A stretch of 64,000 nucleotides of DNA, taken from the NCBI GenBank assembly GCA_002786025.1, contig NHNW01000017.1, forward strand, positions 620,001 through 684,000, given 5' to 3'. This DNA comes from Zasmidium citrigriseum. Its lineage: Eukaryota > Ascomycota > Dothideomycetes > Mycosphaerellales > Mycosphaerellaceae. Below are positions 10,598 to 21,266 of this stretch, piece by piece. The notes under the pieces are model-generated. The model saw only the letters and a program-made list of their open reading frames with translations. It did no database searches and had not been told where the DNA came from. Position numbers and translations under genes: made by a program. How positions within the stretch are numbered: position 1 is the first letter of the stretch; each line of letters starts with the position of its first letter.

Positions 10598-11263
10598 ATG
10601 TTTGACGAAAACTTCACCTTTGACACACCGCGGTCACCGTCGCTCGACTCCAACAGCAACACACTCTCCACACGGGACACTTCGAGATCGGTCTCGCCCT
10701 GCTCACCTACTGGTCCTTTTCCTCCACCTCGCTTCTCAGTAACGGACCTCGCTGCATCCTTTGCGAACTCTAGACTACGACACGATTCGCAGATATGTTA
10801 CGACTCGTGCGAATCGTACGCGAACATGGACGACGATGCTGGCTGGGAAATCCCAGCGGCTGAGGAGAGCGACTTCCCTGAAGTGTCGCGATCACGGACC
10901 TTCCCACAACGACCACACTCTCCGTCGCGACGACTGCAAAGACAAGTCAACACCCGATTACTCTGCTCCATGTCGCACGCCAAAGACATTGCCGCTCTGG
11001 TATCTCGATGCAAGGACCAATGCAACGTCATCTCATCTGGAAGCATGTCCCCATCAGCAGAGGAGGATGAAGGCTACAACAGCAGCGAGAATACTGTGTC
11101 CCAATCGCGAAGATCAAGCATGGTACCAGCCAAGATGCGATCTGGAATGGAATATAGACGGTCATCAGACTTCAAGACTACGGGTGCATACGTGAGCAAG
11201 GCTACACGTTTCAGGAAGGACAAGAAGCACAAAAGGATAAGGAGTGCGGAAAGCGAGGCATGA
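10598..11263 (+). CDS. Ser/Arg-rich hypothetical protein, 221 aa
   Basis: The frame is open from 10424, but the ATG at 10598 is preferred. Residues from there (MFDENFTFDTPRSPSLDSN) begin a Ser/Pro/Thr-rich protein, while the upstream part reads like leader. The middle contains an acidic patch (NMDDDAGWEIPAAEESDFPE) and a short helical, Cys-containing segment (MSHAKDIAALVSRCKDQCNV). The end is basic (FRKDKKHKRIRSAESEA), resembling a nuclear localisation signal. Many S-P and R-x-x-S sites suggest phosphorylation. No family is recognised; probably a disordered regulatory protein. Confidence 0.65.
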   Translation: MFDENFTFDTPRSPSLDSNSNTLSTRDTSRSVSPCSPTGPFPPPRFSVTDLAASFANSRLRHDSQICYDSCESYANMDDDAGWEIPAAEESDFPEVSRSRTFPQRPHSPSRRLQRQVNTRLLCSMSHAKDIAALVSRCKDQCNVISSGSMSPSAEEDEGYNSSENTVSQSRRSSMVPAKMRSGMEYRRSSDFKTTGAYVSKATRFRKDKKHKRIRSAESEA

Positions 11264-11523
11264 TACCCAGGCGAGACTTTTGGAGATGGGATGTATAGGT
11301 GTCTTTTATTGCTTGTTAGCGAGGCGCTGGTGGTGCATTTGTTTGCCAACGACAGGAGCATATCGAGGTGCAGCTCACCTCGCATTCAAAAAAAAAAAGG
11401 CGCTGCTCGGCGAGAAAGCAGCAGCCTGATCACAGATATGATCATTTTAACACAAGATACGGTTCAAACTGAGCACGACCATGCTCTTTGTACAGTGCAA
11501 AACTACATGACATGTTTCATCCT

Positions 11524-12601
11524 CTATAGCTTGCTGTCCTTGGCTTCTGGCAGGTCCACAACCACCTTGCCCCAAGTATCTCTCGCACCAAGGGCCTCCA
11601 ATGCCGCCGGCACAGACTCCAGGCCCTTGTACTCCTTGTCACTATAGTTCGTCGCCCGAATAAGCTTCTTCTCCATCATCTTATGCAACTCTCCCCAAAC
11701 CTCCGGAATCTTCTCCTGCTCAAATCGGGCATACGCGCCCCAATGCAAACCCACAACCGAGATATTCTTCAACAAGATCCTGTTGGTCGCAATCTTCTCA
11801 ATCGTCCCACCCGCAAAACCCACAACTAACAACCTTCCGTTCCACGCAATACACTTGGTACTCTTCTCAATCAAGCCCACGGAATCGTAAACGATATCCA
11901 CTCCCCTCTTCTTGGGCGTCAGATCAAGCACTTTCTGCGGCCACGACTCATCTTTATAATCAATCCCATAATCCGCGCCAAAACTCTTCGCCACGTCGAG
12001 TTTATGCTGCGTCCCCGCCGTCGCAATCACCGTCGCCCCAAACGCCTTGGCAATCTGCACCGCAGCAAGTCCCACCCCGCCCGCGGCCGCGTGAATCAAC
12101 ACCCAATCCCCCTTCTTGATATTCGCCCTGGTCACCAAACTCGCATAGCTCGTCGGCATCGTCACAAACAACCCCGCGGCATCGTAGAAACTCCACCCGG
12201 GGGGCACGGGTTGCAGTTGGGATTCCAAGGCGCAGACTTTCTCTGCGTAGCCGCCTTGGGCGGAGCCGAAGACGCGGTCGCCGACGTTGTATTTTGGGGG
12301 CCGGTGCGCGGCGCTGGTGGGCGTTGCGAGGACTATGCCGCTGAATTCGGCGCCGGAGACCCAGGGGAGGGGCGGTTGGTATTGGTATTTGCCACGGATT
12401 TGGAGCAGGTCGAAGAAGTTTGTTGCGCTGGCGCGGACGGCGATGAGGTATTGCTCTGGGTTTGGGGAGGGGTCCGGGATGGATGAGACGGTGAGGTCTC
12501 GGGGGCCCTGGATGTTGATATCAATGGGTAGGTTCGATGGGATGGAGATTCACGGGGAATTGGGGTACCTTGACGTATTCTTTTACTTGGATGGCTTTCA
12601 T
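11524..12601 (-). CDS. Quinone oxidoreductase-like MDR (zinc-free alcohol dehydrogenase) enzyme, 338 aa
   Basis: Two exons: 12569-12601 (MKAIQVKEYVK) and 11524-12507, joined across a 61-bp GTACCC...CAG intron. The N-terminal GroES-like part contains NFFDLLQIRGKY and GAEFSGIV. The Rossmann motif IHAAAGGVGLAAVQIAKAFG (about residues 145-165) binds NADPH. The zinc-ligand Cys residues of classical alcohol dehydrogenases are absent, placing it with quinone oxidoreductase/enoyl reductase-like MDR enzymes. The likely activity is NADPH-dependent reduction of quinones or alpha,beta-unsaturated carbonyls in the cytosol. The physiological substrate is unknown. Confidence 0.88.
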
Positions 12602-13134
12602 GTTGAGAAATTGGACTTGATGGAGATGGATGGGTGGAAGAGAGAGTATTGATTGAGAGATAATATGAAGAATAGTTGTAGTGGCTCGCAAACGCTCGCT
12701 TTCCTTACCTTGGGACAAGTGAATGGGATTTGAATCCCAGGCCGAGGTCTGCTTGGAGTCGCCGGCCACGAGTCTGCGGAGAGCACAGCTTGGAGTGCCG
12801 TTGCCGATGAGAAGCCGCGCCGCCGCTAGTGGGGCCTTTTGCGGCTCGCGACATGTGATTTGAGTGTGTCGCTTGTGTCAGCCACAGTTGGGTGTGCTTT
12901 GCCAGGGACCTTGCTGTCGTCACTGCCGCAGCCCTTCTACCACCTTCTGTCTACACTTGTCTGTGCCTGCCTGGAACAAGCGGCTCTTTCTCTCTGGTCT
13001 TTGCCTGTTTTCATTCACTCACATCTCGACAATCACCTGATTGCCACTACTTATCTCCGACCGACCCCACCAACCTTCCGCTCCAGTCCCTCCTCCACTA
13101 GACAGCCGGCGAATCTCATTCCTCCCGGGCCAGC
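12602..13134. promoter_or_regulatory. Shared upstream region of the MDR enzyme and DSK2, 533 bp
   Basis: The two flanking genes diverge, so both promoters lie here. The part nearest DSK2 (about 12940-13130) is pyrimidine-rich, as in many fungal housekeeping leaders. No coding exon is seen. Confidence 0.45.
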
Positions 13135-14436
13135 ATGGCCGATACCAGCAACACCGCCGGCGATGAGGTCGAACAGCAGCTCACATTCAACGTCAAGTCT
13201 TCATCAGACGCTAAATATGTCGTCACCGTCCCCATGACCATGACCGTGGCCGATCTCAAGCAAAAGCTCTCTACCTCAGAATACGCCAACACACCTCCCG
13301 AGCGGCAACGCCTGATATACAGCGGCCGCGTGCTCAAAGATCCCGACACCCTAGCGAGCTGCAAGATCAAGGATGGCAACACCGTCCATCTCGTCCGCAG
13401 CGCAGAGAGCAATCAACGCCAGAACCCTGTCAACCAAGGCGGTGCGAGCACACCCGCAGGAGCAGGCCAGCCAGCGTCCAACGTGCCTTCCAACATAGCA
13501 GCTGGAACCGGAGCGGGCAATCCACTGGCTCAGCTCACCGGCGCGAGATATGCGGGCTTTCATGGCTTGCCCGGAGCGGACATGTTCGGCGCAGATGGCG
13601 GCATGGGTGCTCCGCCAAATGCAGATCAGATGCTTAGGATGCTCGACGACCCGAACTTTGCACAACAGATGAATGAAGCTATGAACAATCCTGCTGTGCT
13701 GGACATGCTGCGTAACAACCCCATGATCAGAAACAACCCGATGGCGCGAGCGGCGATTGAGAACCCGGAAATGAGGCGCATGATGATGAACCCAGACATG
13801 ATCAGAATGCAAATGCAGATGCAGAGAGCGATGGGCAACAATGGTGGTGAGGGTGCATTTCCCATGCCTGGACAGACGGACACTACGGAAGGCAACGCAG
13901 GAGGCGATGGCGCCAATACGGGCAACAACCAAACTGGGTCAACGCCTGCGACGAACACAACACCCGGTTTCAACTTACAACAGCAAAATCCAGCACAGAA
14001 CCCATTCGCAGCACTCTTCGGTCCGCCAGGAGGAGCAGGTGGAAACGGTGGCGCTGGAACTGGCGCTGGCACAGATAGTGCGAGTCAGCAGAATCCATTC
14101 GGCAGCTTGTTTGGAGGACAGACCCAAAACGGACAGCAGAATCCACTGGCCGCCATGACCCAGCAGATGATGCAAAACCCGCAAATGATGCAACAGATGA
14201 TGCAGATGATGGGAGGAGGTGAGGGTGGCGGAGAAGCAGGGGGCATGAACCCATTCGGCTTTGGTGCTCCCCCTGAGCCAGCGGACAGCCGACCTCCAGA
14301 AGAGCGCTATGAGAATCAGCTACGACAGTTGAACGACATGGGATTTTACGAGTTCGATCGCAACGTCCAAGCACTCCGGAGAAGCGGCGGCAGCGTGCAG
14401 GGGGCGGTGGAATATCTGCTCTCGAACCCTTCATAA
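13135..14436 (+). CDS. DSK2: Ubiquilin-family shuttle protein Dsk2, 433 aa
   Basis: Single exon. The order of domains is that of ubiquilin/Dsk2. A ubiquitin-like domain spans about residues 14-90 (QRLIYSGRVLKDPDTLASCKI, then GNTVHLV). STI1-type repeats follow (MLDDPNFAQQMNEAMNNPAV and MLRNNPMIRNNPMARA; later MMQNPQMMQQMMQ). Low-complexity Gly/Asn/Gln-rich linkers separate these from a C-terminal UBA domain, about 388-430 (YENQLRQLNDMGFYEFDRN). Dsk2 brings ubiquitylated proteins to the proteasome: the UBL contacts the 26S particle and the UBA binds ubiquitin. Met-rich STI1 segments bind hydrophobic clients. Length is a little above yeast Dsk2 because of the linkers. Confidence 0.95.
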   Translation: MADTSNTAGDEVEQQLTFNVKSSSDAKYVVTVPMTMTVADLKQKLSTSEYANTPPERQRLIYSGRVLKDPDTLASCKIKDGNTVHLVRSAESNQRQNPVNQGGASTPAGAGQPASNVPSNIAAGTGAGNPLAQLTGARYAGFHGLPGADMFGADGGMGAPPNADQMLRMLDDPNFAQQMNEAMNNPAVLDMLRNNPMIRNNPMARAAIENPEMRRMMMNPDMIRMQMQMQRAMGNNGGEGAFPMPGQTDTTEGNAGGDGANTGNNQTGSTPATNTTPGFNLQQQNPAQNPFAALFGPPGGAGGNGGAGTGAGTDSASQQNPFGSLFGGQTQNGQQNPLAAMTQQMMQNPQMMQQMMQMMGGGEGGGEAGGMNPFGFGAPPEPADSRPPEERYENQLRQLNDMGFYEFDRNVQALRRSGGSVQGAVEYLLSNPS

Positions 14437-15081
14437 TGGCCTCGAGCCGAGGTCTGTGATTTCAGGAGCGCTTCGACCGGAGGTCTTTATTACGGCGTCT
14501 TTGCTTCGCTTTGTACAGCTAGCCCCCAGCATGCAGCGTCGGCGCATCAGGTTTGATGGGGCAATGAACTGGTACAATCCATTATGGGATATGAGACTTA
14601 CGCTGCGATGACTAGATCTTCGAGCATGAAGCAGTCAATCGACAGCTACTGCATCAACTACAACTTCACTGCTATTACCGCCGACTCCAGACGTCCTTTG
14701 CTTCAAACCCTTCCTTGTTCGAGTCCCGCGATTCTGGATTCGGTCTTTGTCTCTGTTACTATTCTCTTCATTGTCAATCATGTCTCGCTTTCATCCCGCG
14801 TCATTTCACATGCGCCACCGACTCGCGCCTCAAAAGACATTGTCACCGATGGCGAGTTGGTTTTCATTCCATGCAAACCCTCGACATCCATGCACTCCCC
14901 ACGCCCGATCCTAAACCTACCCACACCCCTTAGCATTCGCTTCCATCAAAGCCTAGGTCTGAGACCGGCGTTTCTTGTCACGGCAGAGAGAAGAACAGAC
15001 GACTGCAGGTCAGTGGGTCATTGCATAAAGGAAAGTACTAAAACATAATTTTGAGACATTTGAGACATTTACGGCGAAGCG
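14437..15081. other. Intergenic, 645 bp
   Basis: This holds the terminator of DSK2 and the promoter of the PAS-like gene. A short direct repeat of TTTGAGACAT lies just before the next ATG (about 15050-15070). Nothing else is recognised. Confidence 0.4.
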
Positions 15082-17058
15082 ATGGCAAATAGACAGTACA
15101 CGGTCGCATCTACCGCTCAGTTGGTAGGGGCGCCGGTGGAAGACAAGTATTTTGAAGACATCAAAGCTATGGATCATGCCAACAGAGAGCAGAGTCATTT
15201 GAAGAGAAGGACGGAAGTGAAGAAGACTGCACATGTTGGCCCGGCTCCTATCCGCACTAGCAGCAGTGAAGAGGAGGCGTCACCTGGCACTGATATCTTC
15301 ACTCACTCTCGTCATGCTTCTTGGAGCAGCAGCAGCCCGACTACGGCCATTCCGGAATCACTTCCAGAGGAGACGCTGCCAGAAGAGCCTGTCTTGCTCT
15401 TGCAGCCCGTGGCTTACACACCGTCTACAGAGAAGAGTGAGACAGGAAGTGTGAATTCGAACTCAAGCATCGACAGTCAGATTGCAGTGAAGGAGAGAGT
15501 GGTGGAGTACGAGGCTCACATGCAAGACTCTCCAACCATAGGCAGAGGAAATGCCGCGCTAGGGAACGAATTCGAATCTGCAAACCATATACGAACCCCA
15601 AGCAGCGAGTCTACCTCGTCCACCTCCTCTCGACGTCGTGGGAGACGATCCAACGGACTGGAGATTTACTTTACTCCTACGGATTACACCAAGTCAAAGA
15701 TCTTCCTCTCAAGCCCGCAGAACAGCCCGACATTATCTGACAATGGAGAGACCAAGGAGGGCGAAGATGAAGCCACGACACCGAAAGCAACAGCAAACAA
15801 CAGCAGGCCTCCGAGTGAGATCTACGTCGGCCCTCATCGCTTCGGACCATCATCGACGAGGACGAGACAGGAGAAGCTCAAGATTACCCCTGACCAGCTC
15901 GATCAGCTCGTCACTGCACTTGCCAAGGCGCGGATGATTCAGAAAGAGGTCCGCAAGCACTGGTGGGATGTCGACGATATCCCGGACGATGAAACGGTGT
16001 CTTCGTTCTCTGCTGTTTCGATCCCTACGTTGACGTCGGCTTCGACGCTGTACTCTCAGCCGCAGTCGAGCATCTACAAGCACCCCAACGACAACATCAC
16101 CAGCGAGCAACGATCTACGAAGGTGAAGACAGATGTTGCTGAGGCCAAAAGCTCCCCCGACAAAGCCCCTGCAGCACCTGTCGATGCACCATTCGGCGGC
16201 ATTGCCTTAACAGACCCCAAAATCCACGGCTCACCCATCCGCTTCGTCTCCAAAAACTACCGCGTCGGCGCCAACATCCACACAGTCGGCACCTGCAGTT
16301 TCGTCCAAGTCCCCTACGGCGTCGACGTCGAATGCACTCTCCGCGTAGAACCACGCTCAGCCTACTCCACAACCAGCCGGGTAATGTTCCAATGCGTGAA
16401 CCAAGTCGTCGACCGCAAAACCGGCAAGAAAACCCACCTCCTCGTCGCGGACGAAGACGTCACAGAGACCTTTACCAAAGCCGCCCTGGCAGAGCTCTCC
16501 TCTGCTATAGGCAAAGATCTTTCGTCCATCGACGTGGTCCCATCCCCAACCGCCCCTTCCCCCTTCATGAGCCCCGATATCGACTGGATAGCCGTCGCCG
16601 ACGAACTCCAATTAACCTCCGAAACGACCGCCTTAATCGAAACCACAGCGGCGAGTTTCAACAACCTCACCCTCGAGACCTGCCACATGGCCACGGCGAC
16701 CGTCCTCTCCACGCTCGAACGCATCAAAGACCAGCATCAAGACTTCCTGATCCTGCGTCCGACGGCTTTCCACTCCAACGGCATCCCGCAGTCGATGCGG
16801 CTGCCTTTCGTCTCGCAGCGGTTGTATCATGATTGGTATGAGACTGAGGAGAGCGTGGGGAATACTGCCCCGGCGAAGGCTTTCCAGGAGCAGATTGTGG
16901 CTGCGGTGGCGAAGCATGCGCTCAAGGGGGAGAAGTTTACGGCGTATGTTAGGTGGGAGGAGGAGAGGTTGGTTGTGCAGTGTGTGCCGTTGAGTGAGGG
17001 GCAACAGGGGAAGGGGGATGTGTGGGCGTGTTTTGTTAGAGGTATGTTTGATATTTGA
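15082..17058 (+). CDS. 658-aa protein with a degenerate PAS-like domain
   Basis: Single exon. The first 360 residues are low-complexity, rich in Ser/Thr/Glu, with many SP/TP sites. At about 373-465, IALTDPKIHGSPIRFVSKNY has the spacing of the opening of PAS/LOV domains (the [TD]P...NPI.Y.S..F pattern). The stretch to HLLVADEDVTETF reads as the remaining strands. There is no GRNCRFLQ-like motif or flavin Cys, so it is not a photoreceptor LOV domain. The C-terminal third (about 500-658) is a second globular region ending in WACFVRGMFDI. The PAS call rests on pattern only. Function is unknown; a signalling or scaffold role would be inference. Confidence 0.7.
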   Translation: MANRQYTVASTAQLVGAPVEDKYFEDIKAMDHANREQSHLKRRTEVKKTAHVGPAPIRTSSSEEEASPGTDIFTHSRHASWSSSSPTTAIPESLPEETLPEEPVLLLQPVAYTPSTEKSETGSVNSNSSIDSQIAVKERVVEYEAHMQDSPTIGRGNAALGNEFESANHIRTPSSESTSSTSSRRRGRRSNGLEIYFTPTDYTKSKIFLSSPQNSPTLSDNGETKEGEDEATTPKATANNSRPPSEIYVGPHRFGPSSTRTRQEKLKITPDQLDQLVTALAKARMIQKEVRKHWWDVDDIPDDETVSSFSAVSIPTLTSASTLYSQPQSSIYKHPNDNITSEQRSTKVKTDVAEAKSSPDKAPAAPVDAPFGGIALTDPKIHGSPIRFVSKNYRVGANIHTVGTCSFVQVPYGVDVECTLRVEPRSAYSTTSRVMFQCVNQVVDRKTGKKTHLLVADEDVTETFTKAALAELSSAIGKDLSSIDVVPSPTAPSPFMSPDIDWIAVADELQLTSETTALIETTAASFNNLTLETCHMATATVLSTLERIKDQHQDFLILRPTAFHSNGIPQSMRLPFVSQRLYHDWYETEESVGNTAPAKAFQEQIVAAVAKHALKGEKFTAYVRWEEERLVVQCVPLSEGQQGKGDVWACFVRGMFDI

Positions 17059-17337
17059 GTGCATGATGTTCATGAAGAAGATGGATTGTTATTTTGATTG
17101 ATCTATTCTTTTATGGCTTGAAGGGTTTCGATTCGTTTTGTGTTTGAAGTTTGGAAAAGAGGAGGATGTTCGGAGGACCATCAAGGTACAGAGGGGGTTC
17201 ATTTCTTTCCAGTCAAATTTCTCATTCTTCACTTCCCTTCAAAAACATCTCTTCATTGCTGCGTCTATAACTATCCAAACAAACTCCATCCACGCTCCCC
17301 AAAACCCAACAATCAAAACACCACCACCCAAACCCGT

Positions 17338-18548
17338 CTACTTCTCCCCCTCATCCATACTCTGTATCATAACCTTAATCCCACCCTGCTTAGGATCCGC
17401 CGCAACCTTGAAAGCATCAATCGCCTCCTCCAACTTAAACCGATGCGTCACCAACTTCTGCAAATCAATAACCCCACCCCTCAACAGCCGAATCGCCCGC
17501 GGCCAGGTATTCGCATAACGGTACTGGAACTGCAGATCCACTTCTCGGGTACTCAACCGCATGAAAGGGATTTTGATCTCTGGTCTTCCGACTCCGATGA
17601 CGAAGACTTTGCCTCCGAATTTGGCGGCGTGGATGGCGCCTGAGATTGAGGACTCGACGCCGGTGCATTCCATCACCACGGCGGGTTCTACGCCGTCGGC
17701 CAGTTTGACGACTTTTTCTGCGAATTGGTCTGGTGTGTCGCTGAATTCGACTTTGTGTGTTCGGACACTGGGACAGAATTCTTTTGCGAATGCAAGGCGT
17801 CCCTCGTCGATATCCGTGATCACAATCGGCTCCGCGCCGGCAGCTTTCACACACGCGAGAGTAACAAGTCCAATAGGACCCGCTCCACACACGAGCACCG
17901 AGTCTCCCAGAGTGATATTCGCCCTCTGCATCCCCGCCAACGCAACACTCAGCGGCTCAAGCAGCGCTCCATCCTCATAGCTCATATCCCCAATCTTATG
18001 GCACCAAACCGCCGGATGGTTCACATAGCGACGGAGCAGACCCGGGATGGGAGGCGTGGAGCGGAACTCGACTTTGACGCAGCCGTTGTATTTCCCCGTC
18101 AGGCAGGGCTCGCATTCGCCGCAGATGATGTTGGGTTCTACGGCGACGCGGTCGCCGATCGAGTGTGTGGTGACGGAGGGGTGTTTGGCTACGATTATGC
18201 CGGCGGATTCGTGCCCGAGGATGTGTGTGTCTTCGACGACCATGGGGCCGATGCGGCCGGCGTGCCAGAAGTGCACGTCGGAGCTATATCACAGATAGAT
18301 CAGACTCTGTGGAAACGGTATGTGTCTTGTCTTCTTTCTTACCCGCAAATCCCTGTGCTCTTAATCGCAACTGTCACCTCTCCCGGCTGGAGGTTCTCTC
18401 CCTTCTCGACATCCTCTTGCTTGGGCTCGGCGTCTGCGATCCAGAGGTCGTGTGCCGGGTTGGTGTACACACCAATGTTGGCCTTTGAGGGTACGATGGT
18501 GGTCGCCGTCATCGTCGTAGACATGTTGGTGACTTCGTTGATCTTCAT
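17338..18548 (-). CDS. LAD1: L-arabinitol 4-dehydrogenase, 383 aa
   Basis: Two exons, 18343-18548 and 17338-18283; the 59-bp GTAAGA...TAG intron splits the Gly codon of [14 protein letters not shown]. It belongs to the zinc-dependent medium-chain polyol dehydrogenases. The catalytic zinc ligands are the Cys in TGICG, then His and Glu of GHESAG. The structural zinc Cys set is [23 protein letters not shown] with downstream [10 protein letters not shown] is an NAD-type Rossmann fold. [18 protein letters not shown] is characteristic of fungal L-arabinitol dehydrogenase rather than xylitol dehydrogenase. It oxidises L-arabinitol to L-xylulose in cytosolic L-arabinose catabolism. Met codons at 18548 and 18524 both fit as starts. 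Confidence 0.9.
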
Positions 18549-19163
18549 CTTGCTCGTTAGTCGCGGGGTATCTCAAAAGATAAGTATAGAACGAAAGCGA
18601 TCAGAGCAGGAGAAAGAACACCACCACATACCTACGTCCTGAAATCCCCGTCCTCTTTATACTCCCTCACAACGAACGTCCCAAAGTTAGGAAGAAATCA
18701 ACAGAGATCGGCAAATTGAACCCTCTGCCACCTATTCTTCCCTCTCGCAACTCTATCTTTACTCAAGATTTTCCCGGCACTAGCCAAACGAGTGTGAAGA
18801 GGCGTGTTTCAATGTCAAGCGTGACAAGGGCAAAATGGCAGCAGGTCATTTGGGCACAGCAAAGAATTTATCCAGCAATCATCAACGCCCGCTGGAGGGG
18901 CAACGTGGGGTTCGGCATGTGGGTTGACATTGACTCCGACACGAGGCGTCGGACTGGGGCGCGGAAGAACCGGGTCTGGTATGTGGATCCGGGTGCCCTA
19001 GGTGGTTGTAGTACAGGCTAAAAAGAAACAGCCACTCCGGTGGGTGTTTTGAAGGAGTTATGCAAACATCAAGGATAGTTTGGATGTATTGTCGTTTGCA
19101 TCCACTTCCAGCTTCCTCGGCAAGAAATGGAACGCCTGAGTTTTGGAACGGAGGTTGACTTTC
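18549..19163. promoter_or_regulatory. LAD upstream region with candidate XlnR/AraR-type and CreA-type sites
   Basis: A TATA box (TATAAA on the minus strand, 18656-18661) lies about 110 bp before the LAD start. GGCTAAA, the consensus reported for the xylanolytic regulator XlnR, is at 19016-19022. GTGGGG (18905-18910) and CTGGGG (18954-18959) fit the CreA consensus SYGGRG. These are short consensus matches and could occur by chance. The 3' flank of the downstream Gfo/Idh/MocA gene also lies here. Confidence 0.4.
18656..18661 (-). promoter_or_regulatory. TATA box of the L-arabinitol dehydrogenase gene
   Basis: TATAAA on the minus strand, about 110 bp upstream of the ATG at 18548. The assignment is by consensus and position. 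Confidence 0.5.
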
Positions 19164-20337
19164 TTACCAACTGTCCTCAGGAAATCTTGCACCGCCTCGC
19201 TGTCGAATCTTGTCCATGATAGTCATCATCCGCATTGTTTCTGCCCACGGCATAACCTCAGACTGCGTCCTCCCAGCCGCAATGTCGTTGGCAACGGCAT
19301 CCGCTTCCCAGAAGAATCCTCGACCGGGCTTCTCGAAGTGATAGTGTTCTTTAGAGCCGCGTTCCCGAGGATGGAAGACGAAACCTTCTGGAGAACTCGG
19401 CGCTGGTCCGTGAATGGTGATGTGCCCTTCGCTGCCTTCGATTCTGGCAAAGTCGAAGTGTCCTGGGAGGTTGGTGGTGGATGTGCAGATGCCGTGGCGA
19501 CCTGTGCTGGGATAGCGAAGAAGCATTGAGCTTGCGACATCGACGCCGTTCTCCAACGTCTGGATGGCATGGACCTCTGGATCTTCTGCTTCGTTGCCGA
19601 CTTTATCGGTGAGCGTGAGGAGCGCCCAGGTGAGACTGTATATCCCAATGTCTAGCAGGCTCCCAGCACCTAGAGCAGGGTCTTTGTATCGATTGTCGTC
19701 TGGTAAAGATGCAATGTCCACGACCATTGAAAAGTCGCAGAACACCCGGTAGATCGTGCCGAGTTTCTTCTCCTCGAAGAGAAGATTCTGAAGCTTTCTC
19801 ACCAGAGGAAAGAATCGCGTCCACATCGCCTCCATCACATAGACTCCCTTTTCTTGCGCCGCAGCGAAGACCTCAAAGGCCTGCTCGGCATTCAGGGTGA
19901 ATGGTTTCTCGCAGAGGATATTCTTGCCAGCTTTGATTGCATCTAGGCAGATTTGCTTGTGGAAGCTATGCGGCGTTCCAATGTACACGCAGTCGACGTT
20001 CTTGTCGTCGTACACTTCTTGATAGCAGCCGTACAGAGTTGGCTGTTTTGCTGGTTTCGAAGGGGCAACGACCTTTGAAGCAAAGGTTTGACACTTCTTG
20101 AGTGATGAAGATCCAATTGCTGCGATGACATGTTTCGCGCTCTAACTTGTGGGTCAGTAGAGTCGTATTGGCTTGGTGGTGTATCTACCTTTCCAGGCCA
20201 GTCGTGTTTCAAAAGGTCTGTGACGAACCATTTCGATATCATTCCCGTTGCTGCAAGAACTTTTAGCACTATTGCCGTTCTTTCGTAGGTCGACTCTCAC
20301 CAATGATGCCCCAGCGAATCGTTGGTAAGTCGGCCAT
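19164..20337 (-). CDS. Gfo/Idh/MocA-family dehydrogenase (dihydrodiol / D-xylose 1-dehydrogenase-like), 358 aa
   Basis: Three exons: 20301-20337, 20189-20250 and 19164-20141, with 50- and 47-bp introns. Spliced residues 7-20 (IRWGIIATGMISKW) form the NAD(P)-binding start of the Rossmann fold. CVYIGTPHSFH and ILCEKPFTLN (the family's EKP motif with the catalytic-site Lys) follow, then the C-terminal oxidoreductase domain (GAGSLLDIGIYSLTW). Fungal relatives are NADP-dependent dimeric dihydrodiol dehydrogenase or D-xylose 1-dehydrogenase-type enzymes. It lies next to L-arabinitol dehydrogenase, in the same orientation and upstream of it. A pentose-oxidising role is plausible but not shown by sequence. 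Confidence 0.88.
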
Positions 20338-21266
20338 TGTCGCCCCAAAGATCGATGATTCAGATCCTCTCTGGCTGCTGATGTCGGTGGAGTACCACTT
20401 TCACAGTGCAATCGCTGAATCTGGTCCGTCTCGTGGCCAATGGTGTCGGTCCGCCGATGTTTGCTACAAGTGGTCGAGCACAGCCGAACGGAGTGAACGA
20501 GTCGACAGTGCTGAGTCGGTCGCTGTGCCTTCCCGAGTGAGTACCCCTCAAATCGCCCCGTCTACCTATTTGGCAATAGACGAAAGGATTGTAGCTCTTT
20601 GCTGTTGCAATGACCAGATATGAGCTGGCTTCCTTGTGTCAGACGCTCGCAAAGGTTTCGTTTCGCAACGAAAGGTCGCTCCGTGCTATCAAATACGGAA
20701 TTCAAAGCCCGACTAGCCTATAACAACCGGTGCGATAAAGAGAAATGGGTCTGAGGGAGAAGACCGGCTTACCGGCGGTGCGGCGAGGCGCAGAGTCCTC
20801 GAGCAGGGAGCGTCATCCATTGCGCTTGACTTCTATGGTCATCGCTATCGATGTGCATCTCATTGTCTTTCTCTTCTCGGGATGGAAACGGTAGGCCATC
20901 AGCATGTGGGATGCATCGACATGGACTTGGGTAGTATGTGAGAGAAAAGGAGGAAGTGAAGTTCGAGCGCGCCTTCTTTCTTTGAAGTGGCTGGGGGAAA
21001 GCACTGACCCGAAACCCTTGACCTCACATCGACTTCGACTATCGTACATTGACAATCTGCTGCATTCTCCGTCCAGTCTGACACATCTCTGCACTCGAAA
21101 GCGAGGTCGACATCATTTGTCAGCCGTATTCATGGAGAGATTTGGCAGAGACTTGATTCGTATTCACCCGGCGAGATTGAGCCAAAACCCGTAAGTCATA
21201 TGCCACGATCGCGGCACCATGCTGTTTTGATGCGTCCACCGTCTCACTTGCACAATCAATTGCTCC
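20338..21266. other. Intergenic, 929 bp
   Basis: Nothing coding is recognised. It must contain the promoter of the Gfo/Idh/MocA gene (minus strand) and the 3' flank of the DoxX-like gene. Confidence 0.4.

Noticed and set aside
12722..12745. GGGATTTGAATCCC palindrome resembling a tRNA T-arm
   Set aside because: No acceptor or anticodon arm around it; the T-loop closing pair is wrong.
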